From positions 62,001 through 126,000 of the forward strand of contig CALBFE010000099.1 of the NCBI GenBank assembly GCA_937888825.1: a stretch of DNA of 64,000 nucleotides, read 5' to 3'. Shown here one piece after another: positions 7,748-16,485 of the stretch. The notes below the pieces were generated by a model that was not told where the DNA came from, did no database searches, and saw nothing but the letters and a program-made list of their open reading frames with translations. Each line of letters starts with the position of its first letter. The stretch's first letter is position 1. Origin of the DNA: an uncultured Actinomycetes bacterium. GTDB lineage: Bacteria; Actinomycetota; Actinomycetes; Nanopelagicales; Nanopelagicaceae. A program made the translations under genes and the position numbers.

Positions 7748-10700
7748 GCTTTATTCATTTAAACGTTGCTAGTGCTTATTCACTCAAATATGGCACAACC
7801 CAACCAGCTGATTTAGTAGAGCGTGCTGCCGCCTTTGAAATGCCGGCGCTGGCATTAACTGATCGTGATGGTTTAGCTGGTGCTATTGCCTTTGCACAAA
7901 GCTGTGTTGATTTTGGTATCGCGCCAATTATTGGGGTCAATCTGGCAGTTGATATGGGTGGTACTAATAATCGTCTGACTCTTCTGGCACATAGCGATGG
8001 TGGATGGCGCTCGCTGTGTAGGTTGCTGACATCTCTTGCAATGACAAGTGATAGCCGCAGCCCTGTGCTGACCCTTGATTTCTTACAACGCTTTAGCCAT
8101 TACAGCACTAACGTCTATGCCTTACATGGACCGCACTCTTTAGTGGGTTCATTGATTGCCGATAATCGTATTGATGCAGCTTTCACTGCTTTTAATCAAA
8201 GCCGTGATTTATTTGCAGATAACGCCATTGAATGTGTTTCACATCTTGTAGCTGGTAAAGGTCCACGCTCCACATCCCATGCGGCAAAGTCCTTAATTTT
8301 TGCCCGTGATCACGATATCGATGCCCTTATTACTAACGCAGTTCGCATGCGCGATAGGGCCGATGGTCCTGTGGCTGATGTTTTAGATTGCGCCCGCCAA
8401 CTAGTGCCCTTGCACCCGCGCCATATTGAACGGCGCAATGCTGAAGGCTTTTTAAAATCAAGTGATGAAATGATTTCATTAGCGGGCGAAATCGCGCGGG
8501 CTGCAGGTGAGCGAACACCGCGGCAATTGCTAGCAACAACTAGGGCATGGGCCGAGCGCTCTTTGTTATCTCCACAGCGCGATATTGGTTTAGGCGGTGC
8601 TCATCTACCTGAAGCCCATGTGGTGGGCGCAGATTCAGCCCATGCGATGCGCGTATTGCTGCGCACTCGCAGTGAAGCTGCAATCAACTGGCGCTATAAC
8701 GATAATGGGATGATTAAAAAAGCTCGCACACGCCTTGATGATGAACTATCGACAGTTGCAACCCTTGGTTTTGAATCATATTTTTTAACTGTTGCCGATA
8801 TCTGTGACATGGCACGTGGTGCTGGTGTTCGAGTTGCAGCACGGGGAAGTGGTGCAGGTTCATTGATCTGCCACTTACTTGGAATATCCGGCGTTGATCC
8901 ACTGCAACATGGTTTATTGATGGAGCGCTTTTGTTCACCGCTGCGCAGAGCTTTGCCAGATATCGATATCGATGTTGAATCACATAGACGACTTGAAATC
9001 TATGACATGGTTTTTAAACGCTATGGCAATACTGATTGGGATGTGCCAGGCAATCAATCTCGATGTGCAACTGTTGCCATGGTTGATACATACCGTGCTC
9101 GCCATGCAATACGAGATGCCGGGGCAGCCCTTGGCCTGCCTGGCATGGAGATTGATATGTTAGCAAAGTCGATGCCACATGTGAGAGCACGCAATATTTC
9201 AAAAACCCTCGAGAACTTACCTGAGCTGCGCTCTCTTAATATCTCTGCGCCATTAACTGCAATGACAATTGCGCTAGCCGAGCGCCTAGATGGTCTGCCG
9301 CGACATCTATCAATGCACCCATGCGCCATTGTTTTATCTGATGGTGGCCTACTTGATCGCACCCCACTTCTTTCTAGTGCCAGTGGTTATCCCATGGTGG
9401 TCTTTGATAAAGATGATGTTGAAGCTATTGGCTTATTAAAACTCGATGTTCTGGGGGTGAGAATGCAGTCGGCAATCTCGTATGCATTAACTGAAATAGA
9501 GCGCACGGAAGATGTCAGCGTTGATATTGATGCCGTGCCACTTGATGATCCTGATACCTATGCCTTAATCCAATCCACTCATACTTTAGGTTTATTTCAA
9601 ATTGAATCTCCGGGTCAGCGCGAACTTGTTGGAAAGTTAGAACCTAAAACATTTACTGATCTCATTATTGATATCTCACTCTTTCGCCCAGGACCAGTGA
9701 AATCAGACATGATTACGCCCTTTTTAAAGGCGCGCCATGGTTGGGCCAAAGCCCAAATCATTCACCCAGATCTCTATGAGATTTTGCGCGATACCGAAGG
9801 CGTGGTTGTTTTCCATGAACAGGTCATTGAAATCATTGCAACGATGACGGGGGTTTCACTAGCTAGCGCTGATGAAAAGCGGCGGGCGTTGGGGGACAGG
9901 GACGGGCAACAAGAAGTATGTGATTGGTTCTTTCCTGCCGCAACTGCGCGAGGGTATGAACTACCCATCGTTGATGAGATTTGGGAAGTTCTACGTGCCT
10001 TTGCATCTTTTGGTTTTTGTAAAGCACATGCTGCAGCTTTTGCGCTGCCCACTTACCAATCAGCCTGGCTTAAAACCCATTACCCAGCAGCGTTTTTAGC
10101 TGGTGTCCTCACACACGATCCTGGAATGTATCCAAGGCGTTTAATCGTTGATGAAGTGCGACAGATGGGATTAAAGGTTGCACCCCTTGATATCAATGAA
10201 TCCGATGCGCTGTATCGGGTGGAAGATAACGGCAGCGCAGTTCGTATCGCACTTTCCACTATTACAAAGATTAGTGATGGCGAAGTTACATCGATTATTG
10301 CTGGACGGCCCTATATAGATTTAACAGATTTTGTCCGCCGCTCTGGCTGCAGTGTGCCTGTTACTGAAAGTGCAATCTTGACGGGTGCCTTTGATCGTTT
10401 GCATACCGATGTTAACCGCCGTGATTTGCTCCTGCATTTTTCTGACCTACAGAAATCACCTAACGCTGGGGTGACAGGGGCGCAGATGAATTTAGCTTTT
10501 GCGCCTCCTGTGTTAATTAGCAGCGGGCTGCCTGATATGAGCGCAGCTGAAATCGTTGAACATGAAATAGCGCGCTTAGGTATTGATATGTCCGAGCACT
10601 TAGTCAGCTTCTATAGCGATTTCCTTAACTCCATTGGCGCCGTGCGCTCCTGTGATTTACTAGCTCAGCGTTCGCGCTCTTCGGTATTGGTAGCTGGTAT

Positions 10701-10971
10701 AAAAGTTGCGATACAAACACCGCCGGTGCGAAGTGGAAAGCGCGTCATCTTCCTAACCCTTGATGATGGATATGGATGTAGTGATTCAACTTTCTTTACC
10801 GACACTCAGGCCGACTTTGCCAGCACGCTCTATTCTTCATCCCTGCTACTCATTCGTGGCATTACTCGTCGCACAGGGGCTCGCGGAATTTCGCTGCGAG
10901 CAACTGGTGCATGGGACTTACGCGCGGCCTATGAATCCTGGCGCACAAAAGAAAGTACGCTGGCAATATGA
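7744..10971 (+). CDS. dnaE2: Error-prone DNA polymerase III alpha subunit, DnaE2 type
   Basis: A 1075-residue C-family polymerase, about the usual length of DnaE2. The polymerase core is intact: SGAGSLICHLLG, then PDIDIDVE with D406 and D408, and the third catalytic Asp in LKLDVLG (about D568), followed by FRPGPVKSDM and FHEQVIEI. The N-terminal PHP domain reads HLNVASAYSLKYG where active PHP domains have HxHxxxSxxDG, so its metal site looks degenerate. DnaE2 performs damage-induced translesion synthesis with ImuA/ImuB-type or Y-family partners. It overlaps the genes on both sides by 4 bp and is under the LexA box. The replicative paralogue dnaE lies at 34985-38482. Confidence 0.93.
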   Translation: MSFIHLNVASAYSLKYGTTQPADLVERAAAFEMPALALTDRDGLAGAIAFAQSCVDFGIAPIIGVNLAVDMGGTNNRLTLLAHSDGGWRSLCRLLTSLAMTSDSRSPVLTLDFLQRFSHYSTNVYALHGPHSLVGSLIADNRIDAAFTAFNQSRDLFADNAIECVSHLVAGKGPRSTSHAAKSLIFARDHDIDALITNAVRMRDRADGPVADVLDCARQLVPLHPRHIERRNAEGFLKSSDEMISLAGEIARAAGERTPRQLLATTRAWAERSLLSPQRDIGLGGAHLPEAHVVGADSAHAMRVLLRTRSEAAINWRYNDNGMIKKARTRLDDELSTVATLGFESYFLTVADICDMARGAGVRVAARGSGAGSLICHLLGISGVDPLQHGLLMERFCSPLRRALPDIDIDVESHRRLEIYDMVFKRYGNTDWDVPGNQSRCATVAMVDTYRARHAIRDAGAALGLPGMEIDMLAKSMPHVRARNISKTLENLPELRSLNISAPLTAMTIALAERLDGLPRHLSMHPCAIVLSDGGLLDRTPLLSSASGYPMVVFDKDDVEAIGLLKLDVLGVRMQSAISYALTEIERTEDVSVDIDAVPLDDPDTYALIQSTHTLGLFQIESPGQRELVGKLEPKTFTDLIIDISLFRPGPVKSDMITPFLKARHGWAKAQIIHPDLYEILRDTEGVVVFHEQVIEIIATMTGVSLASADEKRRALGDRDGQQEVCDWFFPAATARGYELPIVDEIWEVLRAFASFGFCKAHAAAFALPTYQSAWLKTHYPAAFLAGVLTHDPGMYPRRLIVDEVRQMGLKVAPLDINESDALYRVEDNGSAVRIALSTITKISDGEVTSIIAGRPYIDLTDFVRRSGCSVPVTESAILTGAFDRLHTDVNRRDLLLHFSDLQKSPNAGVTGAQMNLAFAPPVLISSGLPDMSAAEIVEHEIARLGIDMSEHLVSFYSDFLNSIGAVRSCDLLAQRSRSSVLVAGIKVAIQTPPVRSGKRVIFLTLDDGYGCSDSTFFTDTQADFASTLYSSSLLLIRGITRRTGARGISLRATGAWDLRAAYESWRTKESTLAI

Positions 10972-12158
10972 GTGAAGAAGTCGCCAACCAGGCCACCATT
11001 CTTCATGTTGATATGGATGCATTTTTTGCCTCGGTGGCAGAGCGCGATAACCCAGAGTTAAAGGGAAAGGCTGTAGTTATTGGTATGGGAGCACGAGGTG
11101 TTGTTTCTGCTGCAAACTATGAAGCACGAAAATTTGGTATTCACTCTGCAATGCCCGTGGGACGTGCTCGTCGATTAGCACCACATGCCATCTTTTTACC
11201 TGTCGATATGGCGCGCTATCAAGAAGTATCAGAGCATGTCATGGAGATCTTCCATGGTTTCACGCCCTGGGTGGAACCGATTTCACTTGATGAGGCTTTT
11301 TTGGATGTGACAGGCTCGCAAAAACTACTTGGCACGGGGCGCGAAATCGCAGCTGCCATTCGCAAGAAAGTAGAAGAGCAAGAAGGCATTACATGCTCGG
11401 TTGGAATCGCACCTTCTAAGTTCATCGCTAAGTTAGCTTCAGCTCACTGCAAACCCAATGGAATCTTAGAGATAACAACCGATCGCATCCTTACCTTCTT
11501 ACATCCACTTCCCATCCAAGCAATGTGGGGAGTGGGACCAAAGACGGCAGAAGTTCTTGAGCGATTAGGACTTAGAACGATTGAAGATATTGCCAAGCTG
11601 CCGCGCGCCACACTTATCAGAGCACTGGGTGAAGCAAATGGTGCTTCCCTCTATGAACTTGCATGGGGCCGTGATTACAGAGATGTCACACCTGAAGAAC
11701 CTGATCGCAGCATTAGCGCAGCAGAGACTTTCCCGCAGGATCTAGATAATCCGGAAGAGATATTGACTGAGTTTTTGCGGCTAACTGAGAGGGCAACTGC
11801 CAGATTGCGTGATCGTGATTTGTTTGCAAAAACAATAAGTATCAAAGTGCGCTTTGCTGATTTTTCAACGATTAATCGCAGCAAGACTTTGCCGCTGCCC
11901 ATTGATAGCACCCATGATGTCTATGATGTTGTGAAGGGGCTCTATCAAGCACTACGCATTGAACGGGCCAGATTGCGTCTTGTGGGAGTCTCTCTAGAGA
12001 ACTTAAGTCAGGGAGCACCGCATCAGATGATGCTGGGAGAGCGCGAAGTAGGCTGGCGCCAAGCCGAAGGGGCTATGGATCAAGCCCGGGCCCGTTTTGG
12101 TAAGGGTTCTGTGCGCCCTGCCCGCTTAATAAAAGAGATTGAGGATGAAGAAGAGTAA
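10968..12158 (+). CDS. dinB: Y-family DNA polymerase IV
   Basis: A 396-residue Y-family translesion polymerase. The catalytic carboxylates are all present: VDMDAFF (D15) and SLDEAF (D108, E109). It also has the YEARKFGIHSAMP segment, the GVGPKTAEVLERLG thumb helix-hairpin-helix, and a complete little-finger domain. It is therefore an active DinB rather than a catalytically dead ImuB. There is no obvious C-terminal beta-clamp motif in the last 20 residues, which end in an acidic EIEDEEE tail. The start overlaps the dnaE2 stop by 4 bp, so it is the third gene of the SOS operon. Confidence 0.92.
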   Translation: MSEEVANQATILHVDMDAFFASVAERDNPELKGKAVVIGMGARGVVSAANYEARKFGIHSAMPVGRARRLAPHAIFLPVDMARYQEVSEHVMEIFHGFTPWVEPISLDEAFLDVTGSQKLLGTGREIAAAIRKKVEEQEGITCSVGIAPSKFIAKLASAHCKPNGILEITTDRILTFLHPLPIQAMWGVGPKTAEVLERLGLRTIEDIAKLPRATLIRALGEANGASLYELAWGRDYRDVTPEEPDRSISAAETFPQDLDNPEEILTEFLRLTERATARLRDRDLFAKTISIKVRFADFSTINRSKTLPLPIDSTHDVYDVVKGLYQALRIERARLRLVGVSLENLSQGAPHQMMLGEREVGWRQAEGAMDQARARFGKGSVRPARLIKEIEDEEE

Positions 12159-12190
12159 TTTCTAAGTAGCCAGAGGCGCCATTCGTGTTC

Positions 12191-12196
12191 TATTGT
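12191..12196 (+). promoter_or_regulatory. -10 box for a leaderless DUF3040 transcript
   Basis: TATTGT lies exactly 6 nt before the ATG at 12203 and no Shine-Dalgarno sequence is present, so transcription should begin at the start codon. No convincing -35 box was seen. Confidence 0.45.
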
Positions 12197-12202
12197 TGGG
12201 AC

Positions 12203-12544
12203 ATGACTTTATCTGATCATGAGAAGCGGATGCTCCAGGAGATGGAAGCTGCCCTGATGACGGAGGATCCACGCCTAGTTTCAGCCCTTTCTGGTGAGGC
12301 TAAGTCCTTTGGCAGAAACCGCATTTTGCTGGGCGTTGGCCTGATTGCATTGGGAATCCTGGTCCTCTTCACTGGTCTGATCTCAAAGACAACGCCTGTG
12401 GGAGTACTCGGATTCATCATCGCCCTAGGTGGGGTAATCACAGCTATCTCATCGATTGGCCGCCCATCTATGCCTAAGAGCAAGCGCCCATCTTCCATCA
12501 GCGCTCGCCTTGAACAACGCTGGGATGAGCGCAATAACGGCTAA
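12203..12544 (+). CDS. DUF3040 membrane protein
   Basis: A 113-residue protein of the actinobacterial DUF3040 family, whose hallmark N-terminus LSDHEKRMLQEMEAAL...DP is clear. Two adjacent membrane helices follow (about residues 43-62 and 67-86), then a basic C-terminal tail rich in Ser, Lys and Arg. The function is unknown. The family commonly sits between dinB and mraZ in Actinobacteria, as here. I chose the ATG at 12203 rather than an in-frame upstream start at 12185, because the family begins at MxLSDHE and a -10 box lies at the correct distance for a leaderless message. A strong terminator follows. Confidence 0.85.
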   Translation: MTLSDHEKRMLQEMEAALMTEDPRLVSALSGEAKSFGRNRILLGVGLIALGILVLFTGLISKTTPVGVLGFIIALGGVITAISSIGRPSMPKSKRPSSISARLEQRWDERNNG

Positions 12545-12564
12545 ATAATCTCAACTTTCAATCT

Positions 12565-12590
12565 AAGGGCTCCCATTGGGGCCCTTTTTT
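12565..12590 (+). terminator. Rho-independent terminator after DUF3040
   Basis: AAGGGCTCC pairs with GGGGCCCTT around a CATT loop, and six T residues complete the structure. It closes the DUF3040 unit and isolates it from the mraZ promoter region. Confidence 0.85.
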
Positions 12591-12647
12591 CATGCCCTCA
12601 TATTCTAAAAAACAGGTGGGGAGGGGTGGGGCTCAAAAGGGTAAATA

Positions 12648-12691
12648 GTGGCGAAAGGTGGTTGAAAAAGGAGGAAAGTGGAGTAAAGTGG
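12648..12691 (+). promoter_or_regulatory. Helically phased GTGG repeats, probable MraZ boxes
   Basis: GTGG occurs at 12648, 12658, 12678 and 12688, with a degenerate AAGG at 12668, giving five boxes at an exact 10-bp period. Tandem TGGG/GTGG-type repeats at this spacing are the known binding sites of MraZ, the first gene of the cluster, which starts at 12745. More G-rich TGGGG repeats lie at 12616-12630. This points to autoregulation of the division cluster. Confidence 0.75.
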
Positions 12692-12744
12692 GGAATTAAG
12701 CGCAGAGAGTAAGCGCAGCGAACCTGGGGAAGGGGGCGCTAAAA

Positions 12745-13176
12745 ATGTTTCTTGGCACCCACGAGCCACGCCTTGATGACAAAGGCCGTTTAATTTTACC
12801 CGCGAAATTTCGCGAAGAACTCTCTTCAGGTTTAGTAATTACTAAAGGACAAGAACGTTGTCTTTATGTATTTCCATCAGCAGAGTTTTCAGTAATCACA
12901 GAGACGCTAAAACAAGCACCAGTCACTGCAAAATCAGCTCGCGATTACATGCGTGTGATGTTTGCAGGAGCACACGATGAAATTCCTGATCGTCAAGGTC
13001 GCGTAACTATTCCTCAAGGACTTCGCACATATGCAGGACTTGAAAAAGATTGCGTTGTTATTGGTGCAAATACTCGCGTTGAAATTTGGGATGCAACTTC
13101 TTGGAATGAATATCTAGCAGATCGCGAAAAGGGATTTGCCGATGTTTCAGAGGAGGTATTCCCAGGGTTGTTCTAA
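12745..13176 (+). CDS. mraZ: Transcriptional regulator MraZ
   Basis: A 143-residue protein with two SpoVT/AbrB-like (MraZ) repeats. The first is [24 protein letters not shown]; the second is centred on [23 protein letters not shown], with the DxxGR pattern in each. MraZ is an oligomeric DNA-binding protein that represses the dcw cluster by binding tandem repeats upstream of itself. Such repeats are visible at 12648-12691. The ATG has GGGGGCGC upstream. A structured RNA region separates it from rsmH. Confidence 0.95.
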   Translation: MFLGTHEPRLDDKGRLILPAKFREELSSGLVITKGQERCLYVFPSAEFSVITETLKQAPVTAKSARDYMRVMFAGAHDEIPDRQGRVTIPQGLRTYAGLEKDCVVIGANTRVEIWDATSWNEYLADREKGFADVSEEVFPGLF

Positions 13177-13300
13177 CTCTCTCATTTGTGGCCACCGCCG
13201 ACCCTTCGAAAATAACGGCGCCCCTTCCCCGGCGCCGATATAAAACAGATCCGTCGGCCGGCGGTGACCAGAGATGAGAGCACTGCAGTAAAGCGCAATA
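13177..13300 (+). ncRNA. Structured leader resembling the mraW RNA motif
   Basis: The 156-bp gap between mraZ and rsmH folds into nested pairs. CTCTCAT (13179-13185) pairs with ATGAGAG (13274-13280). CACCGCC-GAC (13193-13202) pairs with GTC-GGC...GGCGGTG (13253-13266). An inner hairpin GGCGCC...GGCGCC lies between. A conserved actinobacterial RNA called the mraW motif is known at exactly this position, in front of rsmH (mraW), presumably acting in cis. Assignment rests on position and fold, not on a covariance model. Confidence 0.7.
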
Positions 13301-13332
13301 AGTAACTACGTATGAGTTGAAAGGGGGAGAGA

Positions 13333-14286
13333 GTGAATAACAACGTTGCACATGTATCTGTGATGCTAGATCGTTGCATTAATTTACTGACCCCAGCAAT
13401 TCAAGCAAGTGAGCATCCAGTTATTGTTGATGCAACTCTTGGCGCAGGTGGTCACACCCAAGCTCTACTTACTAAGTTTCCACATCTAAGTGTTATTGGC
13501 ATCGATCGTGATGCAGATGCCCTTGCTGCAGCAACTGCTCGTCTGGCTCCATTTGCCGATCGTCTTTGCACATCTCATGCAACCTTTGATCAAATCGCAG
13601 ATGTTGTGGCATCTCATGGATTCACAAAAATAGATGGCGCGCTCTTTGATCTTGGTGTTTCATCGATGCAGCTAGATCAAAGCGAACGTGGCTTTTCTTA
13701 CTCACAAGATGCACCCCTAGATATGCGCATGGATCGCAGCCAGTCACTTACTGCTGCAGAGATTGTTAACTCTTATGAGCCAGGCCAGTTAGTAAAGATT
13801 TTGCGCACGTACGGGGAAGAAAAGTTTGCGACCAGAGTGGTGGAGAGAATTGTTAAGGCCCGGGCAATTGCACCGCTTAATTCAACCTCCCAACTGGCCG
13901 ATCTCATTAAAGAGGCGATACCTGCGGCAACTCGTCGCACAGGTGGAAATCCGGCCAAGCGCACATTTCAAGCCCTTCGAATTGAAACCAATGATGAACT
14001 CGGTGCGATTACGCGGGCACTTCCTGCAGCACTTGGACTACTCAATATTGGTGCCCGCTTAGTAGTGATGTCATTTCAATCCCTTGAAGATCGCATCGTC
14101 AAAGAGCTATTTGTTGCATCCACTACCTCTGGCACACCACGTGGTCTGCCATTTGATTTACCTGAATTTGCTGCCAAGTTCTCACTTGTTATCCGTGGCA
14201 GCGAAACTCCAACAACAGAGGAACTAAAGGAAAATCCGCGCTCGGCATCTGTTCGTTTGCGTGCTGTTGAAAGGGTGGCTGCATAA
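13333..14286 (+). CDS. rsmH: 16S rRNA (cytosine1402-N4)-methyltransferase RsmH
   Basis: A 317-residue SAM-dependent methyltransferase of the MraW/RsmH family, which methylates N4 of C1402 in the ribosomal P site. The SAM-binding motif DATLGAGGHTQALL is near residues 34-47. FDLGVSSMQLDQSERGFSY and the PLDMRMD block are near 110-140. The C-terminal RGSETPTTEELKENPRSASVRLRAVE is diagnostic. The start is GTG at 13333 with an AAAGGGGGAGA ribosome site. It follows the mraW-like RNA and precedes ftsL with a 1-bp overlap. Confidence 0.96.
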   Translation: MNNNVAHVSVMLDRCINLLTPAIQASEHPVIVDATLGAGGHTQALLTKFPHLSVIGIDRDADALAAATARLAPFADRLCTSHATFDQIADVVASHGFTKIDGALFDLGVSSMQLDQSERGFSYSQDAPLDMRMDRSQSLTAAEIVNSYEPGQLVKILRTYGEEKFATRVVERIVKARAIAPLNSTSQLADLIKEAIPAATRRTGGNPAKRTFQALRIETNDELGAITRALPAALGLLNIGARLVVMSFQSLEDRIVKELFVASTTSGTPRGLPFDLPEFAAKFSLVIRGSETPTTEELKENPRSASVRLRAVERVAA

Positions 14287-14693
14287 TGGCAATGACGGCG
14301 TTTTCTCCAGCAATCACGCGCTCACGTGAAATCATCGCAAATAAGACTGCAGAAGTTGCACTCAAACTAGTTCCAGATGTTTCAGAACAAAGCCAAGAAA
14401 ATCGTAAGTATTTTGCCAAGTTTGTATCTGTCGTGGGGGTCCTTGCATTGATGTGCCTTCTCTTCATCAATACATTACTTGCACAAGATGCTTTCACACT
14501 TAGTCATTTAAAGCTTGAGGCAAAGATGGTCAGTGATCAACGTGAAGCAATCGTCCGTCAGATTGATGGCATTGCAGCACCTGAGAACCTAGCAAAAGCA
14601 GCAACTGCACTAGGAATGAAGCCATCTGAAACCCCAACGTTCTTAAGCCTTAATCCACCAGTAACACCAGCAGAAAGTGTGGACAATGGGTAA
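14286..14693 (+). CDS. ftsL: FtsL-like divisome protein
   Basis: A 135-residue bitopic membrane protein between rsmH and ftsI, the position of ftsL. It has a long polar N-terminus, one membrane helix at about residues 48-66 (VVGVLALMCLLFINTLL), and an extracytoplasmic heptad-like stretch (LSHLKLEAKMVSDQREAIVRQI), then LGMKPSETPTFLSL, typical of the actinobacterial FtsL/septum-formation family. It would join FtsQ and FtsB in the divisome. Sequence conservation in this family is low, so the call leans on topology and position. Its stop overlaps ftsI. Confidence 0.78.
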   Translation: MAMTAFSPAITRSREIIANKTAEVALKLVPDVSEQSQENRKYFAKFVSVVGVLALMCLLFINTLLAQDAFTLSHLKLEAKMVSDQREAIVRQIDGIAAPENLAKAATALGMKPSETPTFLSLNPPVTPAESVDNG

Positions 14694-16485
14694 TTTTTCA
14701 TTAGCTCATAACCGAATTAGAGCCCTCATCTTTTTACTTGCATTAGCGATGTTCGTATTTGGTTTGCGCTTAGTTCAGGTACAGGCAGTGCAAGCGGGGG
14801 ACTACCGCATGCGCGCTGTGAATGAAATGGAAAATACTAAATCTCTTCCAGCCCCTCGCGGTGACATCACCGATATCAACGGAATCGCATTTGCTCGCAG
14901 CGTTGCTGCAACCAGCATTGTGGTTGATCAGACACAGATTACAAACCCTGCTCGAGTCGCAAACTTCATTGCACCAATTCTTGATTTACCAGTTGCCCAA
15001 GTTCAAGCCAGCATTACTGGTAAGCGTAAATGGAACATGGTCTATCAAAATGCAAAGCCGGCGCTATGGCAGAAATTGACTCAATCTATTTCTCAGTTCA
15101 ATTCACAGTACCCAGCAATGAGTCCAGATCGAATTATTGGTTTCTTCCCAGAGCGTGGATACATTCGTGAGTATCCATCAGGCTCACTCATTGCCTCATT
15201 AGTTGGCTTTGTTAATCGTGATGGCAAAGGCGCAACTGGCCTTGAATCAAGTATGAATTCAACGATTTCAGGAATTGATGGAAAGTATTCTTTTGCTAAT
15301 GGCTATGGCGCCGAAATTCCAGGTTCTCAATCTGAAATCATCCCAGCCCAAACTGGCACAACCGTTCGCCTAACAGTTGATCGAGATATTCAGTGGGTTG
15401 CATCTCAAGCTATCTCTGAAGCTGTTAAATCTTCACATGCTATTAGTGGAACCGTGATTGTGATGGATCCAAAAACAGGTGAAATCTTGGCCCATGCAAC
15501 TGCGCCAACATTTGACCCTAATAATACTTCTAAAGTCGCACTCGTTGCTATGCGCAATCCTTCGGTCCAAGATGTTTATGAACCAGGTTCAACGGGCAAG
15601 GTAATGACATTGGCTGCAGCCCTTGAAGAAAAGAAAGTAACTCCCGAAACGGTTATAACGGTCCCATATGCACTTAAGCGCTCAATCAAGGTTTTCCATG
15701 ATCACGATAAGCACCCAACACTTCACTTAACAACTGCTGGGGTATTAGCTGTTTCAAGTAACACGGGATCAATTAAAATTGGTGAACTTCTATCCCACGA
15801 TACTTTCTATGACTACTTAACTAAATTTGGTGTTGGTTCAAAAACCGGTTCAGGTTTACCTGGGGAATCCCGCGGAATCCTTCCTAAAGTAGCTAATTGG
15901 TCAGGCACGTCAGCGCCTACAATGGCATTTGGCCAGGGTTATTCACTCACAGCAATGCAAGCCACAAGTATTTTCGCAACTATTGCCAATGATGGTGTTC
16001 GTGTTTCACCAACTGTAATTGCAGGAACTCATGATTCAAGTGGAAACTTCACACCTGCGCCAGGTCGCACAAGTCAGCGCGTGATTAGCTCAGAGACTGC
16101 AAAAGCGATGCGTTTGATGATGGAGAGCGTTGTCTCTGGAAATGGAACTGCGCCAACTGCAGCCATTGCTGGTTATCGCGTGGCAGGCAAGACTGGTACC
16201 GCCCAGCGCATAGATGACACATGCGGTTGCTACCGGGGATACACCGCTTCATTTATTGGTTTTGCACCAGCAGATAAGCCTGCCTATGTCATTAGCGTGA
16301 CTATTCAAGATCCAAAAGGTCTGCACTGGGGCGGTGCTCTAGGTGGGCCAGTATTTAAGAAAGTGATGTCATTTGTTCTACAAAGCCGCCACATCGCACC
16401 TACTGGCACGACATTTGATCCAATCCCTTTGAATAAAAAAGCGTTAGCTGCAAAGAAGGCCCAGGATGCAACGGCCAATAACTAG
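14686..16485 (+). CDS. ftsI: Septal peptidoglycan transpeptidase FtsI (PBP3)
   Basis: A 599-residue class B penicillin-binding protein. An N-terminal membrane helix (about 10-30) is followed by the dimerisation domain with LPAPRGDITDINGIAFA, and then the transpeptidase domain. The active-site triad is visible: STGK with Ser302, SSN at about 357-359, and KTG at about 502-504. It cross-links septal murein together with FtsW. I chose the ATG at 14686, overlapping the ftsL stop; a GTG at 14677 is possible. The short extension after the KTG domain is a basic tail. There is no PASTA domain. Confidence 0.94.
   Translation: MGNFSLAHNRIRALIFLLALAMFVFGLRLVQVQAVQAGDYRMRAVNEMENTKSLPAPRGDITDINGIAFARSVAATSIVVDQTQITNPARVANFIAPILDLPVAQVQASITGKRKWNMVYQNAKPALWQKLTQSISQFNSQYPAMSPDRIIGFFPERGYIREYPSGSLIASLVGFVNRDGKGATGLESSMNSTISGIDGKYSFANGYGAEIPGSQSEIIPAQTGTTVRLTVDRDIQWVASQAISEAVKSSHAISGTVIVMDPKTGEILAHATAPTFDPNNTSKVALVAMRNPSVQDVYEPGSTGKVMTLAAALEEKKVTPETVITVPYALKRSIKVFHDHDKHPTLHLTTAGVLAVSSNTGSIKIGELLSHDTFYDYLTKFGVGSKTGSGLPGESRGILPKVANWSGTSAPTMAFGQGYSLTAMQATSIFATIANDGVRVSPTVIAGTHDSSGNFTPAPGRTSQRVISSETAKAMRLMMESVVSGNGTAPTAAIAGYRVAGKTGTAQRIDDTCGCYRGYTASFIGFAPADKPAYVISVTIQDPKGLHWGGALGGPVFKKVMSFVLQSRHIAPTGTTFDPIPLNKKALAAKKAQDATANN

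Noticed and set aside
13058..13379. Minus-strand reading frames across the mraZ-rsmH gap
   Set aside because: They cover the palindromic RNA element and show no family features.
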